NCBI GenBank assembly: GCA_017506865.1
Contig: JAFCMP010000146.1
Span: 310,001-374,000, forward strand
Source of the DNA: Tribonema minus
Taxonomy: Eukaryota > Sar > Xanthophyceae > Tribonematales > Tribonemataceae
Reading direction: 5' to 3'
Length of the DNA: 64,000 nt
Shown here: piece after piece, positions 32,621 to 44,600 of the stretch
How positions within the stretch are numbered: position 1 is the first letter of the stretch
How the letters are laid out: every line of letters starts with the position of its first letter
The notes under the pieces: generated by a model
Seen by the model: the letters and a program-made list of their open reading frames with translations, nothing else
Database searches by the model: none
What the model was told of the DNA's origin: nothing
Program-made: the position numbers and the translations under genes

Positions 32621-35600
32621 CGCGTGTCGGCGGCGGGGACCTGCAACGGCGCTGCGGCGCAACGCTTCCTGCGGCGATGCGCGTGGGCGTGCAGCGCAGG
32701 CGCATGGTTTGCGTCTAGTAAGGAGGGGGCACGGGGGGGAGGGGGGTGCTTCCAACATTTTTGCTGCCCCCGCAGGACTGTGCCGCGTTGCGTCGCGCCG
32801 CCTTCGTGCGTGCGCAGCGCAAGCATTGGGGGCTGTGCTTTGTAAGCAGGGGGGGGAGGGGGGGGCGTGCCTCGAACAATGATACCGCCCCTGGGGGGGG
32901 GCGTGCTGCGTGGTTGTGGCAGCGCTCAGATTCAGCGTCTGACCAGGTCAGCGGGGCGCAGACAGCTGACCGTTGCCCTTTGTAGAGCTCCGGGCAGCGG
33001 CAGCAGCTGTCCTGTCTGACAGCTGCGTGCGCGCGGCGCCAGCGTGTAAGTAGCACAGAGTGCGCAATGCACGTGCGCGTTTTTCAGGTTTAGGGTGGCG
33101 GTGGCAATGCTCAAGGCGCAGCGTGAGCGCTGCTGCCTGCGCCGCATCAATTTTGCCCGGCCGTTCAATACGGCTGCAGCTAGCGTCCTCGGCGACCTGC
33201 AGTTGTGCGATTGGCCATGAGTGTTTTGTGAACAGCAAATCGTGTAAAATATGGACATCACATTTTGCACGCCCGAGACATTGATGTCGCGATTGAGGTT
33301 TGCCCTGCCTGCGACGGGCTTGTCAGCTGACTGTGGCTACATTGACAATTATTGAGCTGGATGGGATTGACGCTGGTGCATGGCGGCACATGTCATGTGC
33401 TGCCATGTGTGGCATGCACTTGACAATATTGCGTGTAAAACTGCTGACTAGCCACTGACTACACGTTGATTTGCATTGACCTGGGCAGGCCAGTACACAA
33501 TGCTTGAACTCCTGCTAACCATGACGCCCCTAAAGACACACCATTGACGACATTTGTCGCAGCTCCGCACACCTCGTCCCTCGTTGATGCGCAAGCTTGG
33601 CATGCCTAGCAGCACGCGGGTCTGCGAAATTGCATCCTGAGTCACTTGAGCACCGCCATTAATGCAACGCTGCATCAACTACGCTTACTGACGCCAGCGT
33701 ATCAATACATTGCCTGACACAATTGTCGGCTGCATCACCGCATCAGGGGATCATAACACTTGCACAATGTTGTAACAACGTGCATGATGCCATGGTGGTC
33801 ACGCCTTGGCCTTTATACCTTGTCAGGCTGACCCTTCTGCACAAGCACCAGCGTTGCAATGCGCAGCGGCTGTTGTGTAGACATGTGCAGACATTGTCAA
33901 TGCAATGAATCCTGGCACCTGGTGTGACACCACATTGTGTAGGACACTGCAGAGATGCATTGCATCGACAACATAATTGCAGACGACTTCAAGGTGTGGC
34001 TTATGTCAGTCCTGAGATGCGTATGCTGCCACATCCAGAGTTTGTGAATACCGCATCTACCACTGAACCAGTTTTCTTGAACTTCTTGGGGAAGTTCTGT
34101 TATCCTGATGATCCATCCACTGCAGACTGCGTGGTCCTTGGATACTGTGCATGACGCTACTGTAGTCATTTGCAGTTTTGCAGTATGACACTGGCAGATT
34201 CCGTGGTTCCTGCAACACGCGACCATGTAGTATTCCAGCACGAGAGAGCGCAGTAGACACATATGCCGAGGTCTAGTGGGCGATCGAGAATCGAACCTCT
34301 CATGGTGCATAGCAAGGCACCAGGGCATGCTCACTTCGTACAATGGCATAGAGGTGTACCATGATGGCAATTGCTTACACCAGGCCTGGGTGATTTGGCC
34401 GAACGGCGGAAGACCCTCAAAAGCCGGGTCCCCCGAGGTCCGCTGCGGAGGTGGGTGCGAATGTGACACGCGGGTGCTTAGTGCTCCACCCGACAGGTGC
34501 CAGGGCGACTACAGCAGCGGCACAAGGAGTGGACATCTCCGTTCCGATCTGCACCAACCAGAGCATCTCAAGGTGAGGCACACAACAGCGTTGTTGTAAC
34601 TTCCGCATGACGCGATGGCCGCCAATGCACGGATGCTTCTCGCTTCTCGGTGCTGCTTGGACTCGTCGCCTTGGCTTTTTCGGGCTTGATCATAAGTGGT
34701 GACAAGCTGCGCACGGCGGCATCAAGCTGCAGGCGTAAGAGTGTTGGTGTCGCTTGTCGTGCTGTGGATCGTTGGACAAATCTGATGCTCTTACGCACAC
34801 GACCACGATTCACACTATGACTGTCGTCAGGTCTACTGATAGGCCACTCAGGCTGCTCAATAGGGCCTTTATTTCATGCTCCGATGGTGTGGCGATACAG
34901 GTTCTGACATCAGAGCCCTCATCTGTGCTTCAGCAACTCCGCACTTCAGACGTTTTATACTCCAATCAACAAGTTTGTCAGCGAGCATGACGCCTGCCAA
35001 TTGCACACCGCCCGCTGATTACATCTGGCTGCGTGCTGGCAAGCCTTTGTGGTCATAAGTGGAAGGGCGTGCTTTGCTCGCTTCGTACCCACCTGTGCTA
35101 TGTTACCGACACATGCCTGACACAGTTGGCGGCTGCCAAAGCTTCCCTGTGGCAATTTCATCTGGATTAGCACAAATAGCCAGACCAGATTTACCATTTC
35201 AACTCAGTTCACACTTACGTATTGCAGCATCATCAATAGACCGGCCATGGTACACTTTTCGTTTCCCATCTTGTTTCTGTGCAAGTTCAACTGGCAGCCA
35301 GTGTTGACAAGGTGTCATGCAGTGCTTGTAAAATATATGATTTCAAATCACACTGATGCGTATCCACAACGCTGCACAATGTAATTGTTTGTCATCATTG
35401 TGGCTTCAGCACATAGAGCTTCACGCTGAACACTGACAGGCATGCAAGCCTTAATGGAATGCCACACCTATCTCGCGCCATCCACTTTTGTGCGCATCGT
35501 AGGCCTACCCAACACGTGCACAATTGACACAACGACTTCCGCCAGCAGCGCTCACATCACATCTTTGCGCATTCGCGTCCCCCCTCACCTCCGCCCCCCC

Positions 35601-35673
35601 CCCCCTCCCCCCCCTGCCCCCTTCAGACGCCAATCTCAACCCCACAGCGGAATCACTAAGCAGCGCGCTCGCG
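32621..35673. other. Intergenic spacer between nitroreductase and ABC-B
   Basis: No supported gene. 33.2-35.4 kb is less GC-rich than the rest of the window. Near the right end a C-rich tract (35594-35620) ends in TTCAG at 35622-35626, which looks like the acceptor of an intron in the ABC-B leader. Confidence 0.5.
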
Positions 35674-38600
35674 ATGACGGAGGGAGGCACCGCGGCCGTG
35701 GCGGACGCGCCGCCGCTGCCGCTGCTCGCGCAGGGCGGCTTCACGGCGGGCGTCGTCGCGACGGAAGTCGAGGAGCAGCGCGAGATAGAGACGGAGGCGA
35801 TACCGGAAAAGGGCACCGTAATGGCGCCCGCGGTGCAAGATAAGGGGCGCGGCGGGGGGCTGTTCTCGCGCTGCTTCGGCAAGAGCGACGGGGCGAAGGC
35901 TAAGAAGCCCGTGGTGGAGAAGGTGTCGCTCAGCACGCTGTTCTCGCTGGCCGACACGCAGGACAAGGCAAGACTCCAACTATCAAATCAAACCTCAACT
36001 GTGCTTCAAATGCTCACCGCCGCTGTCGCAGTGCTCTGGCACGCGCGCCAGGCTTTGCAATGAACAAGTGGCCGATACACGCGGGTGCATCAACTATCAC
36101 AATTTGTAGCCGCGCGTAATGCAGACGCATTGGCTGAATGTGTTGTCGTCGTGCGAAAGTGAGGGGTCTTGCCACAGTTTACATTTGAATGTGATTTAAC
36201 AGCGGGCTCTGAGTGTGTGTGGGGATTTATCTGAGGTATACCTGCACTAACCAGGAATCCAGAAGACATATGCGTGTTGCTGTGTGATTGTGTGAGTTTT
36301 GGAAGTTCGACATGATCCCTCATGATCTGATACCACTATGCAGTCTCTGTGCAGCAGAGTAATGGGGTATATGCTGTAGTGCATACACCAAGATGCTACT
36401 TTGATTCATTGTCGCTACTGTTGCTCAATACTCAGAACACAACGTATGTACTTCTAAGTACTTGCATACCCAGGGAGTGTGCCACTTGCCTACTCAGAGA
36501 GTGTGCTACCTACTTGCAGGGAGTGTGTGTGCTACGTAGGTACCCACAGAGTGTGTTGCCTACATACCCGTAGAAAATGCTACCTACCTACCCGGAGTGT
36601 GTGCTTTCGCCCTTTCTTCACTAGCAGTATGGCGCTCTGACCACATGTATGGCCCAGAGTAAGTACGCGCTTTGACGGCAGTGGCGGTGGCAAATGTGCG
36701 CGTTTGTTGCATTGCATAGCGGTATGCAAGCACAGGTCTACATTAACTGGTGTGCAAGACAAGTTATACTTTGCACGCCTTCAGTAAACCTTGAGACACC
36801 TGCACAGTTACAACTTGGCCTTGTGTGCATGTAGAACACTGTATAAAAACCAGTGAAGAACAGACAACTCAATGTGCGTAGGCCTCGTGTTGGCGGTTTT
36901 ACAGCGAGACTCAGCAGCCGCAAGCGTTCTGCCTTCAGCGGCGCTTGCAGAGGCAGTTGTGCCATCAATCAGATGTTGGCATCGTCAGATATTATTAACA
37001 AGCAGGCGCACCATGCGGCAAACACAGCACACTCCAACGGCCGCCCTGGTCATAGGCGGCAAGTTCACCTTTGCCGTAGTTCAACTTCACCAGCCGCTGC
37101 ATGCGCAGCCACTTCACGCTGAATGGTGTCACAGCCTCATCAGCTCACCAGCATTGCATACCTCAAACTTGAAGTACATCACCTCAGAGGTATACCGCAT
37201 GTACGCATTACTTCCTCACTGTCCACACAAAGAGCGTCAACTTCACGCGCGCATGGGTCACTTCACGACATCTCATGTCCTGGTGACATAGCAGTTGCAT
37301 TCGGTGACGCTCCTCTATCACTGAGCGCTGACACCGCACGAACTGCAACTAACGACGTGCCTCATCCGTGTGTGCGCAGATCCTGATGCTGATTGGGACA
37401 GCGGCGGCGTGCACATCCGGCGCCGCGATGCCCTACTTCATTGTCTAGTGAGTGGGTAGGGTTAGGGTTAGGGTCATTGCTGCTGCTGATGTTGATCTTT
37501 AACTCGATGATACGGCGTGCATGCGCGAGTCATGGCATGCTGGTATCTAGTCCAGGTCTATTGCAAAACCTGCTTGTGAAGATAGCTGTAGCTGACAGCC
37601 TGGAGGTTTGGCATGTGATGGCAGTTCCGATAATCACTGCGCGCTCGGCCTTGTGCTACAGAGCGCATAGCTTCCGGGATAGTGTTTGGTAGTGTCGGTA
37701 TGCGTTGCCACACTTCTTGTGCTGTGCGTCTGAACACAGAGGATCGCATACATGTCTGCAGCATCACTTGAATGGTGTGACAGGATGGTCTACACTTATG
37801 GCGATACTCAGAGCCCTCTCGGGAGTCCCTTGTACTGGTTACCGAGTTGATGTCGCTGTGCACTGCAGTCAATTTCATGACTGCCCGTCACGCACTCCTC
37901 CAACATTTGGCATGCCAATTTCTGTCACGCATCTGCAATGCATCATTAAGACTTTGCAAGGCGAATCATGTAGCTGTCCAAGTAATAGCCATGCGCATGT
38001 GAACACGTATACAGACCCTGTATGCATGTATGCGCTGACCGCGCTCCTCCTCTGTGCTCGCGCACGCCAAGCCTAACCCTAACTTCAACCTCAAACTTCA
38101 ACCCCAACCCCCATTCTAAAACTGCAGCTTTGGCAAGACGCTGGACGGCCTGAACGACAGCACCGACATCAAGTCGGTCGTGCATGGCTTCTGCCTCGTG
38201 TTCCTAACTTCAACCTCAAACTTCAACCTTAACCCCAATTCTAAAACTGCAGCTTTGGCAAGACGCTGGACGGCCTCAACGACAGCACCGACATCAAGAC
38301 GGTGGTGCAGGGCTTCTGCCTCGTGTTCCTGGTGGTGGGCATCGTCGCCAGCGTGTGCGGCTTCATCTTTGTGCTGTGCTGGACGATAGCGGGCGAGCGG
38401 CAGGCGCTGCGCCTGAAGGAGGCATATGTGAAGGCCATTCTTAGACAGGTGAGCTGCGCCTGAAGGACACATGAAACGCAAGAATAAAATACATGAAATC
38501 CATTTTTGAAAGGTGTCTTGCGCCTGAAAGAGGCGTATATGAAGGCCATTCTCAGACAGGTGAGCTGCGCTTGAAGGGGGCCTACATGACAGCCATTCTT

Positions 38601-41600
38601 GGAAAGGTGCATGACAGCCACTCTTGGAAAGGTGGCTTGCGCCTGAAGGAGGTGTATGTGAAGGCCATTCTTAGACAGGTGAGCTGCGCCTGAAGGGGGC
38701 ATGCGCATACATGAAAGCCCTTTGGAATGGCTTGCGCCTGAAGGAGGCATGAAGGCCATTATCAGACAGGTGAGCTGTGCCCAGAGGAGGCATACATTAA
38801 AGCCATTCCCAAAAGGTGACTTGCGCCGCACAGAGGCATAATTCATAGACAGGTGAGTTGCGGCAGAGGAAGACATACACGAAAGCCATCCTTGGAAAGG
38901 TGGCTTGCGCCTGAAGGGGGCATATGGAGTTGCTCATGGTGTGGCCACCGTAGATGTGCTTGCGATGCCTGTAAGACCTTGTCAATCGGAAGCAGTGCGA
39001 TTGCGAAAGCTGGGTGTCCCCTGGTCTGCTTGCGCAAGCGTCAACGCAGTCAGTGATACTGGCAGTGCCGGGCAGCCGAGGCGGTTTTTCTCGCCCGCCT
39101 GGCTGCTGAAGAAGGGCGTTCGCAAAGGCTACCACGCCCAGGCGGCCGCTGAATGCTGTCACACGCCTGCTCACTGCATCAACTGCAGAGACGCACGGCA
39201 GGAGGAGAGTCACCTGTAGACGACTCTCTTTGCATCGGCGGGGGCATGCGCGCCCCGCTAGCGGGCATCGCCAGCGCCCTTGACCCCGACCACTGCTGCT
39301 GCACCGCTGCTCGCTGCTGCACCGCTGATCGCTGCTGCTCTCGCTGCTGCTGCTGCGCTCGCCGCCTCCGCGCGACAGGACATGGGCTAGATTGACGCGC
39401 ACCCCTGCCGACATCTGCGTGCTGCTGATCAATGCTGCATCGCTGATCGCTGCTGCCATGCTCGCCATTTGCGCGCGACAGGACGTGGGCTGGTTCGACG
39501 AGCACCCCGCGGGCCAGCTGCCGAGCATGGTGACGTCCCTCATGGGCAAAGTTCAAGACGGCATCGGCCGCAAGATCGCGGACTCCATGATGAACGGCGC
39601 CGGCTCCATGGGCTGCCTCATCGCCGCCTTCTACCTGAACCCTACGCTCAGCGCGATCCTGCTGTCGGCCCTGCCGCTCATTGGCTTTGCGGTGGGCATG
39701 GTGACCAAGCTCATGAGCAAGTCGACGCTCGAGGGGCAGGGGCACTACAGCAGGGCGGGTGCGGTGGCGAATGAGGTGCGTGCGCGGACGGCTCTTGCTT
39801 CTGAAAGTTGAAGTTTGTTTGTGAGTGATGTGTTGAAGTGTGCACCAAGCTGACAGTATTCTTCAAGATGAAGTTGTAATGATGAGGTCGAAGTCTGCAT
39901 GATGTTGAACTCGTGCCACCTGTGTGTGAACCGTCATTGTTGGTGTCTTGCACTTTGGAGTATCAAGTTGAGGCATATGCACCGCGTCAATGTTGGACAG
40001 CGAGGGTAGCAGTGGCAGCTGTGTGCTCACAGTCGTGTCCTTGAAGTTTGCAAAATCGGCTGCTCTGTGGGACTGGGTCAGCGCGCCACCCTTTGGGTGT
40101 GAGAGTGGTGGTACGCATCTGACGCAGAACACAGCGCTGCTGCTATGACGGCGCGAGTTGCTGGAGCACCATGTATAATGATTAATTCACTTCATGGCTG
40201 CCAATCACAGCTGCGTATGCCAGTCTGACTGAGCATGCTGTGCGGCCGCTGCCTGCTGCATGACATGCTGTGCTGCATGACGCCCTCAACGTCTAGACCC
40301 GCAAACTCGAACTTGACACACATTATGTGACACATGCAAATCAGCCGGCAGCGCATTGGTGTCAAGTTGTACCCAGCATCTTTGTGATGCTGACGCAAGC
40401 CCCCCCATGACACCCCCCTCAGCTCCATTCCGCGCCTTGATTCAAAGCTGAGCTGCGCGCATATTCAACTTCAACCCCAACTTCAACTGTGACGTGCAGG
40501 TGTTCGCGGGCATCCGCACGGTGGCGTCGCTCTGCGCGGAGCCGTGGGAGGTCGCGCGCTACGGCAGGCATCTCCTCTCCGCGGAGAAGGCGGGCATCAA
40601 GAATGGCATTCAGAACGGCCTGGGCAAGGCGTCCATGTTCTCGTGCTTCTACCTGGCGTACGCGCTGGCCTTCTGGTGAGGTTACAGTTACATCTCGCCC
40701 CGCCGCAATTGCATCTTCAACTCAAACCCTTACTTTAAGCCTGGTCAGATTACAGTTACATCACGCCCGCCGCAGTTGCACCTTTAACTTAAGCCCTAAA
40801 TGTTACATCACGCACGCTGCGTCGCGTGCCCAACCTTGACCCAAGTCGTAACCCTGGAGGTGTGAACTCAGGCCGCGGTCCGTGGAGTATGGCCGTCAGA
40901 ATGGTCTGCCATGGCCTGCGTGCTGGCCTGCTCGCTGACACCTGAAGTACACGGCGCACGACGCACGCGAGCGCAAAGCTGATGCACCCCTCACGCGCGC
41001 TTCGCGCACCCAACCTTGCACCTCCTCCGCCGCCGCCGCTCACCACCACCCTACCACGCATCGCGTCGCCGCCCCCGCGCGCGCGCCAGGTACGGCCTCA
41101 AGCAGGTCTCGGACGACCTCGCCGCAAGCGTACCCTAACCCTAACCCTAACCCCAAGATGCAGTCTTCATCGCGCCGCCTCCGCTCACCGCTGCTTTGAT
41201 CTCGTTGCCACCCGTGCCAGGTACGGCATCAAGCAGGTCTCTGGCGACCTCGCCGTGGCCTAAACCTAGCCCTAACCCTAAGATGTACTCTTCCGTGTGC
41301 TGCATGCACCCATCACGCCGCCGCCTCCGCTCACGGCTGCTCTATGAATCTGTTGGTTGTGCGTGACAGGTACGGCATCAAGCAGGTCTCGGACGACCTC
41401 GCCGCTGGTCAAATCTAACCCTAACAGGCTAATCATAAAATGCAGTCTTACGTTCGCCTCACGCACAAACCGCGCCGCCTCTGCTCACTGCTGCTCTCAT
41501 CCCATTGCCACCTGTGACAGGTACGGCATCAAGCAGGTCTCGGACGACCTCGCGGCGGGCTGCACGGAGGACTGCGCGAGCGGCGGCAAGGTCATCTCCT

Positions 41601-44600
41601 CCGTCTTTGGCGTCCTCTTCGCGTCCATGCAGCTCGGGCAGATGTCGCCCGGCATCACCGCGCTTGGCCTCGCACGCACGTCCGCCGTCATCATCTTCGA
41701 GACGATCCGCCGCGTGCCGCCGATAGATGCCTTCTCTACGGAGGGCGCGCGCCCCGACAAGCCGCCCAGCGGCGCGCTGCGGCTCGAGGGCGTGGGCTTC
41801 CACTACCCCGCGCGCCCGGACGACGTTGTGTACGGGCGCATCGACCTCAGCGTCGCGGAGGGCGAGACGCTCGCGCTGGTGAGTCGCCGCCGCTGAAGTT
41901 GAAGATTTGAACCTTGAAGCTGTTAAATTGAAGTTGTGTTAGCATCAGCGTCGCGGAGGGTGAGATGCTTGCGCTGCTGAGTTGCCGCTACTGAAGTTGA
42001 AGTTGGTGAACTAAAAGTTGTGTGAACATCAGCAGTGACGATTGGAGAGACACTCGCATTGACTCTTGCTGCTGAAGATGCAGTTGGTGAACTTGAAGTG
42101 GTGTTTGTGTCAGTCTTGGAGGCCGCGACGCGCCCGCGCTGGTGACTTGCCTCTGAAATTGAGATTCATGAACCTGAAGTTGTGAAGTCTCCCCCCTTCG
42201 CTCTCCCTGTGGCGGTGCATTGCCGCTTTCACTGCCCTGTGGCAATGCGGTATGAGAGCCTGCCTCATTCTGTAATGACCACCATCGAGAGGTCTTCAGC
42301 TTTACTGAGCGGTGTCATCAACTTCCACACGCCTCCAGCCCCTCCGGCAACGGCAAGTCACCTTTCTGTGCCATAAGCAAGTTGAACGGCGCGTCTGTGA
42401 CAGCAGCACCTCATGTACGGCTTCTTGGCGTCGCTCGTCGTTCTACACCAGGTGGGCCCCTCTGGCGGCGGCAAGAGCACCATGACCAAGCTGCTGCTGC
42501 GCTTCTACGACCCCACCTCTGGCGCCATCAAGCTGGACGGCATGGACATCCGCAGCCTCAACCTCAACTGGTACCGCCAGCAGATCGGCTACGTCGGGCA
42601 GGAGCCCGTGCTGTTTGCCGGCTCCATCAGGGACAACATTGCCAACGGCAAGCCCGGCGCCACCGACGAGGAGATCATCAACGCCGCTAAGGTACACTTG
42701 AAGTTGCTACATGTTGCGCGTGGCGAGGTTGAGGCACGCGGCACTCGGGTGACGTGCTTGCAGCAGCGCTCATCTCGACTGACGGCAGCCCCTGCTCACT
42801 TGCGCTTGTGTCTGTGAAGCTGCTGCTGTGCGCTTGAGGCGCCGCTGCTCGCTGCGTGGTGAACCTGTGGACGGCGGACGCTCCGTGACTACAGTGGGAT
42901 GTCTAGTACTGCTTGCGATGTCAGAGCGCTGCGATCGCAGGCAATTGATGACGATTGTGATTGATCTCCACAACGGCTGCCTTTCGTGACGCCCCTTTTT
43001 GGGCCTGCATCACGCGCTGATAGGGCGCACACTGCCGCTTCCCACGATCGCGACGTTTGAGCGCCGCCATCGCAACCGTTTGATGCCCAACATGCTTGGT
43101 CTTCACAGCGACTGCCCTGATGTGACGCACCGCCTCAGGCCGCCAACGCGCACGAGTTCATCAAGGGCTTCCCCAAGGGCTACCGCACGGACGTCGGCGA
43201 GGGCGGCCTGCAGCTGTCCGGCGGGCAGAAGCAGCGCGTCGCCATCGCACGCGCCATCATCAAGGACCCCGCCATCCTGCTGTTAGGTACGCGCACTTTG
43301 GATTGTGACAATGGTGTTGAAGTTTGTGACATTGGTATTGAGGTGCATGGACGACTGTTGCGAGTGCAGAGAGTAGCAGCGCGTGGCCATTGCGCGCGCC
43401 ATCATCAAGGACCCCGCCATCCTCCTGCTAGGTGAGTGTGGGTCGCGCAATGCAATGTTGAAGTTGATTGTAGTTCAAGTTTGTGGCAGCAAAGGATCCC
43501 GCCATCCTCCTGCTAGGTGATTGTGGTACCGAGTGTGACATCAAAATTGAAGTCAAGATATGGCTTACTGAAGTTGAAGTTTGTGAATGGCAGGCGGTGT
43601 GTCGTCGCGCATCTTTTGCAAGTGTGACGCAGCACGTGGCCATCGCCCGTGGCCGTCGTCAAGGACCCTGTGATTCTCCTTTCAGGTAAGCATGCATGTT
43701 GCCATTGGAGCGCGGCCTCAGCGCACCGGACTGCGACGTGGACGCACGGGGGCGCATATCATCCGCACAGCATGCGTGCGCACATTCGTGCCTACCAGCA
43801 CGGCTGTTGTTTGCCTTGGCGTGACCTGTAGGGTTTGTACTCCAAGAGGTATAGAAGTTTATTGGGGAAATGTGGACACATCCGGATCCTGGTGCCAGCA
43901 CAGCACGCGCTCTATACTAGCCCGCCTTGTTTCCAGGCTTAGGATTAGGTGACTGACGCCACCTGTCTGGATGTATCAGCAACATGCATCTCATGCACTC
44001 ACTCCGCACCTTCTTGTTCGCCGCAGACGAGGCCAAGTGCGCGCTAGACACAAAACATGTTTTCGAGTGCTGCCGTGTACTCTGTGCTGAACGCTGCTGC
44101 TGTGTCGCTGTGCGCTGCTGAGCACTGCTGCAGACGAGGCCACCAGCGCGCTGGACAGCGAGAGCGAGAAGGTCGTGCAGCAGGCCCTTGACAAGCTGCA
44201 CGAGCTCAAGCGCCGCACCACCATCACCATCGCGCACCGCCTGTCCACCATACAGAACAGCGACCGCATCGCCGTCATCGCCAACAAGGGCGTCGCGGAG
44301 ATCGGCACGCACGCCGAGCTCACTGCGCTAGGCGGCATCTACTCTCAGGTGAGCATACATTGCCATAGGTTCATCAATCTGAAGGTATTCTCATGGGCGG
44401 TGTCGATTGATTGTTCGTGATTATCTTTCGTGTGCTTCAAAATGACATCTGTTGTGAGCTCACCGCGCTCGGCAATATCTACTCTCAGGTGACTCGCCAT
44501 TATTTTTTGTTCACCAATCTCAAGGTATGTTTTGCTTTTGTTGGTGTTGATCGATGTATGTTACGATCTCTTGTGTTCTGCAGAGTGTATTTGTTGTTAG

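Noticed and set aside
34287..34297. tRNA-like B-box on the minus strand (GGTTCGATTCT)
   Set aside because: The flanks do not fold into a T arm with five good pairs, and I found no A box or acceptor stem. It may be chance or an old tRNA-derived remnant.
38128..38205. Extra ABC-B exon 3 as a mutually exclusive exon
   Set aside because: It lacks the second half of the exon and has no donor in phase, so it cannot replace exon 3. Best read as a duplication remnant.
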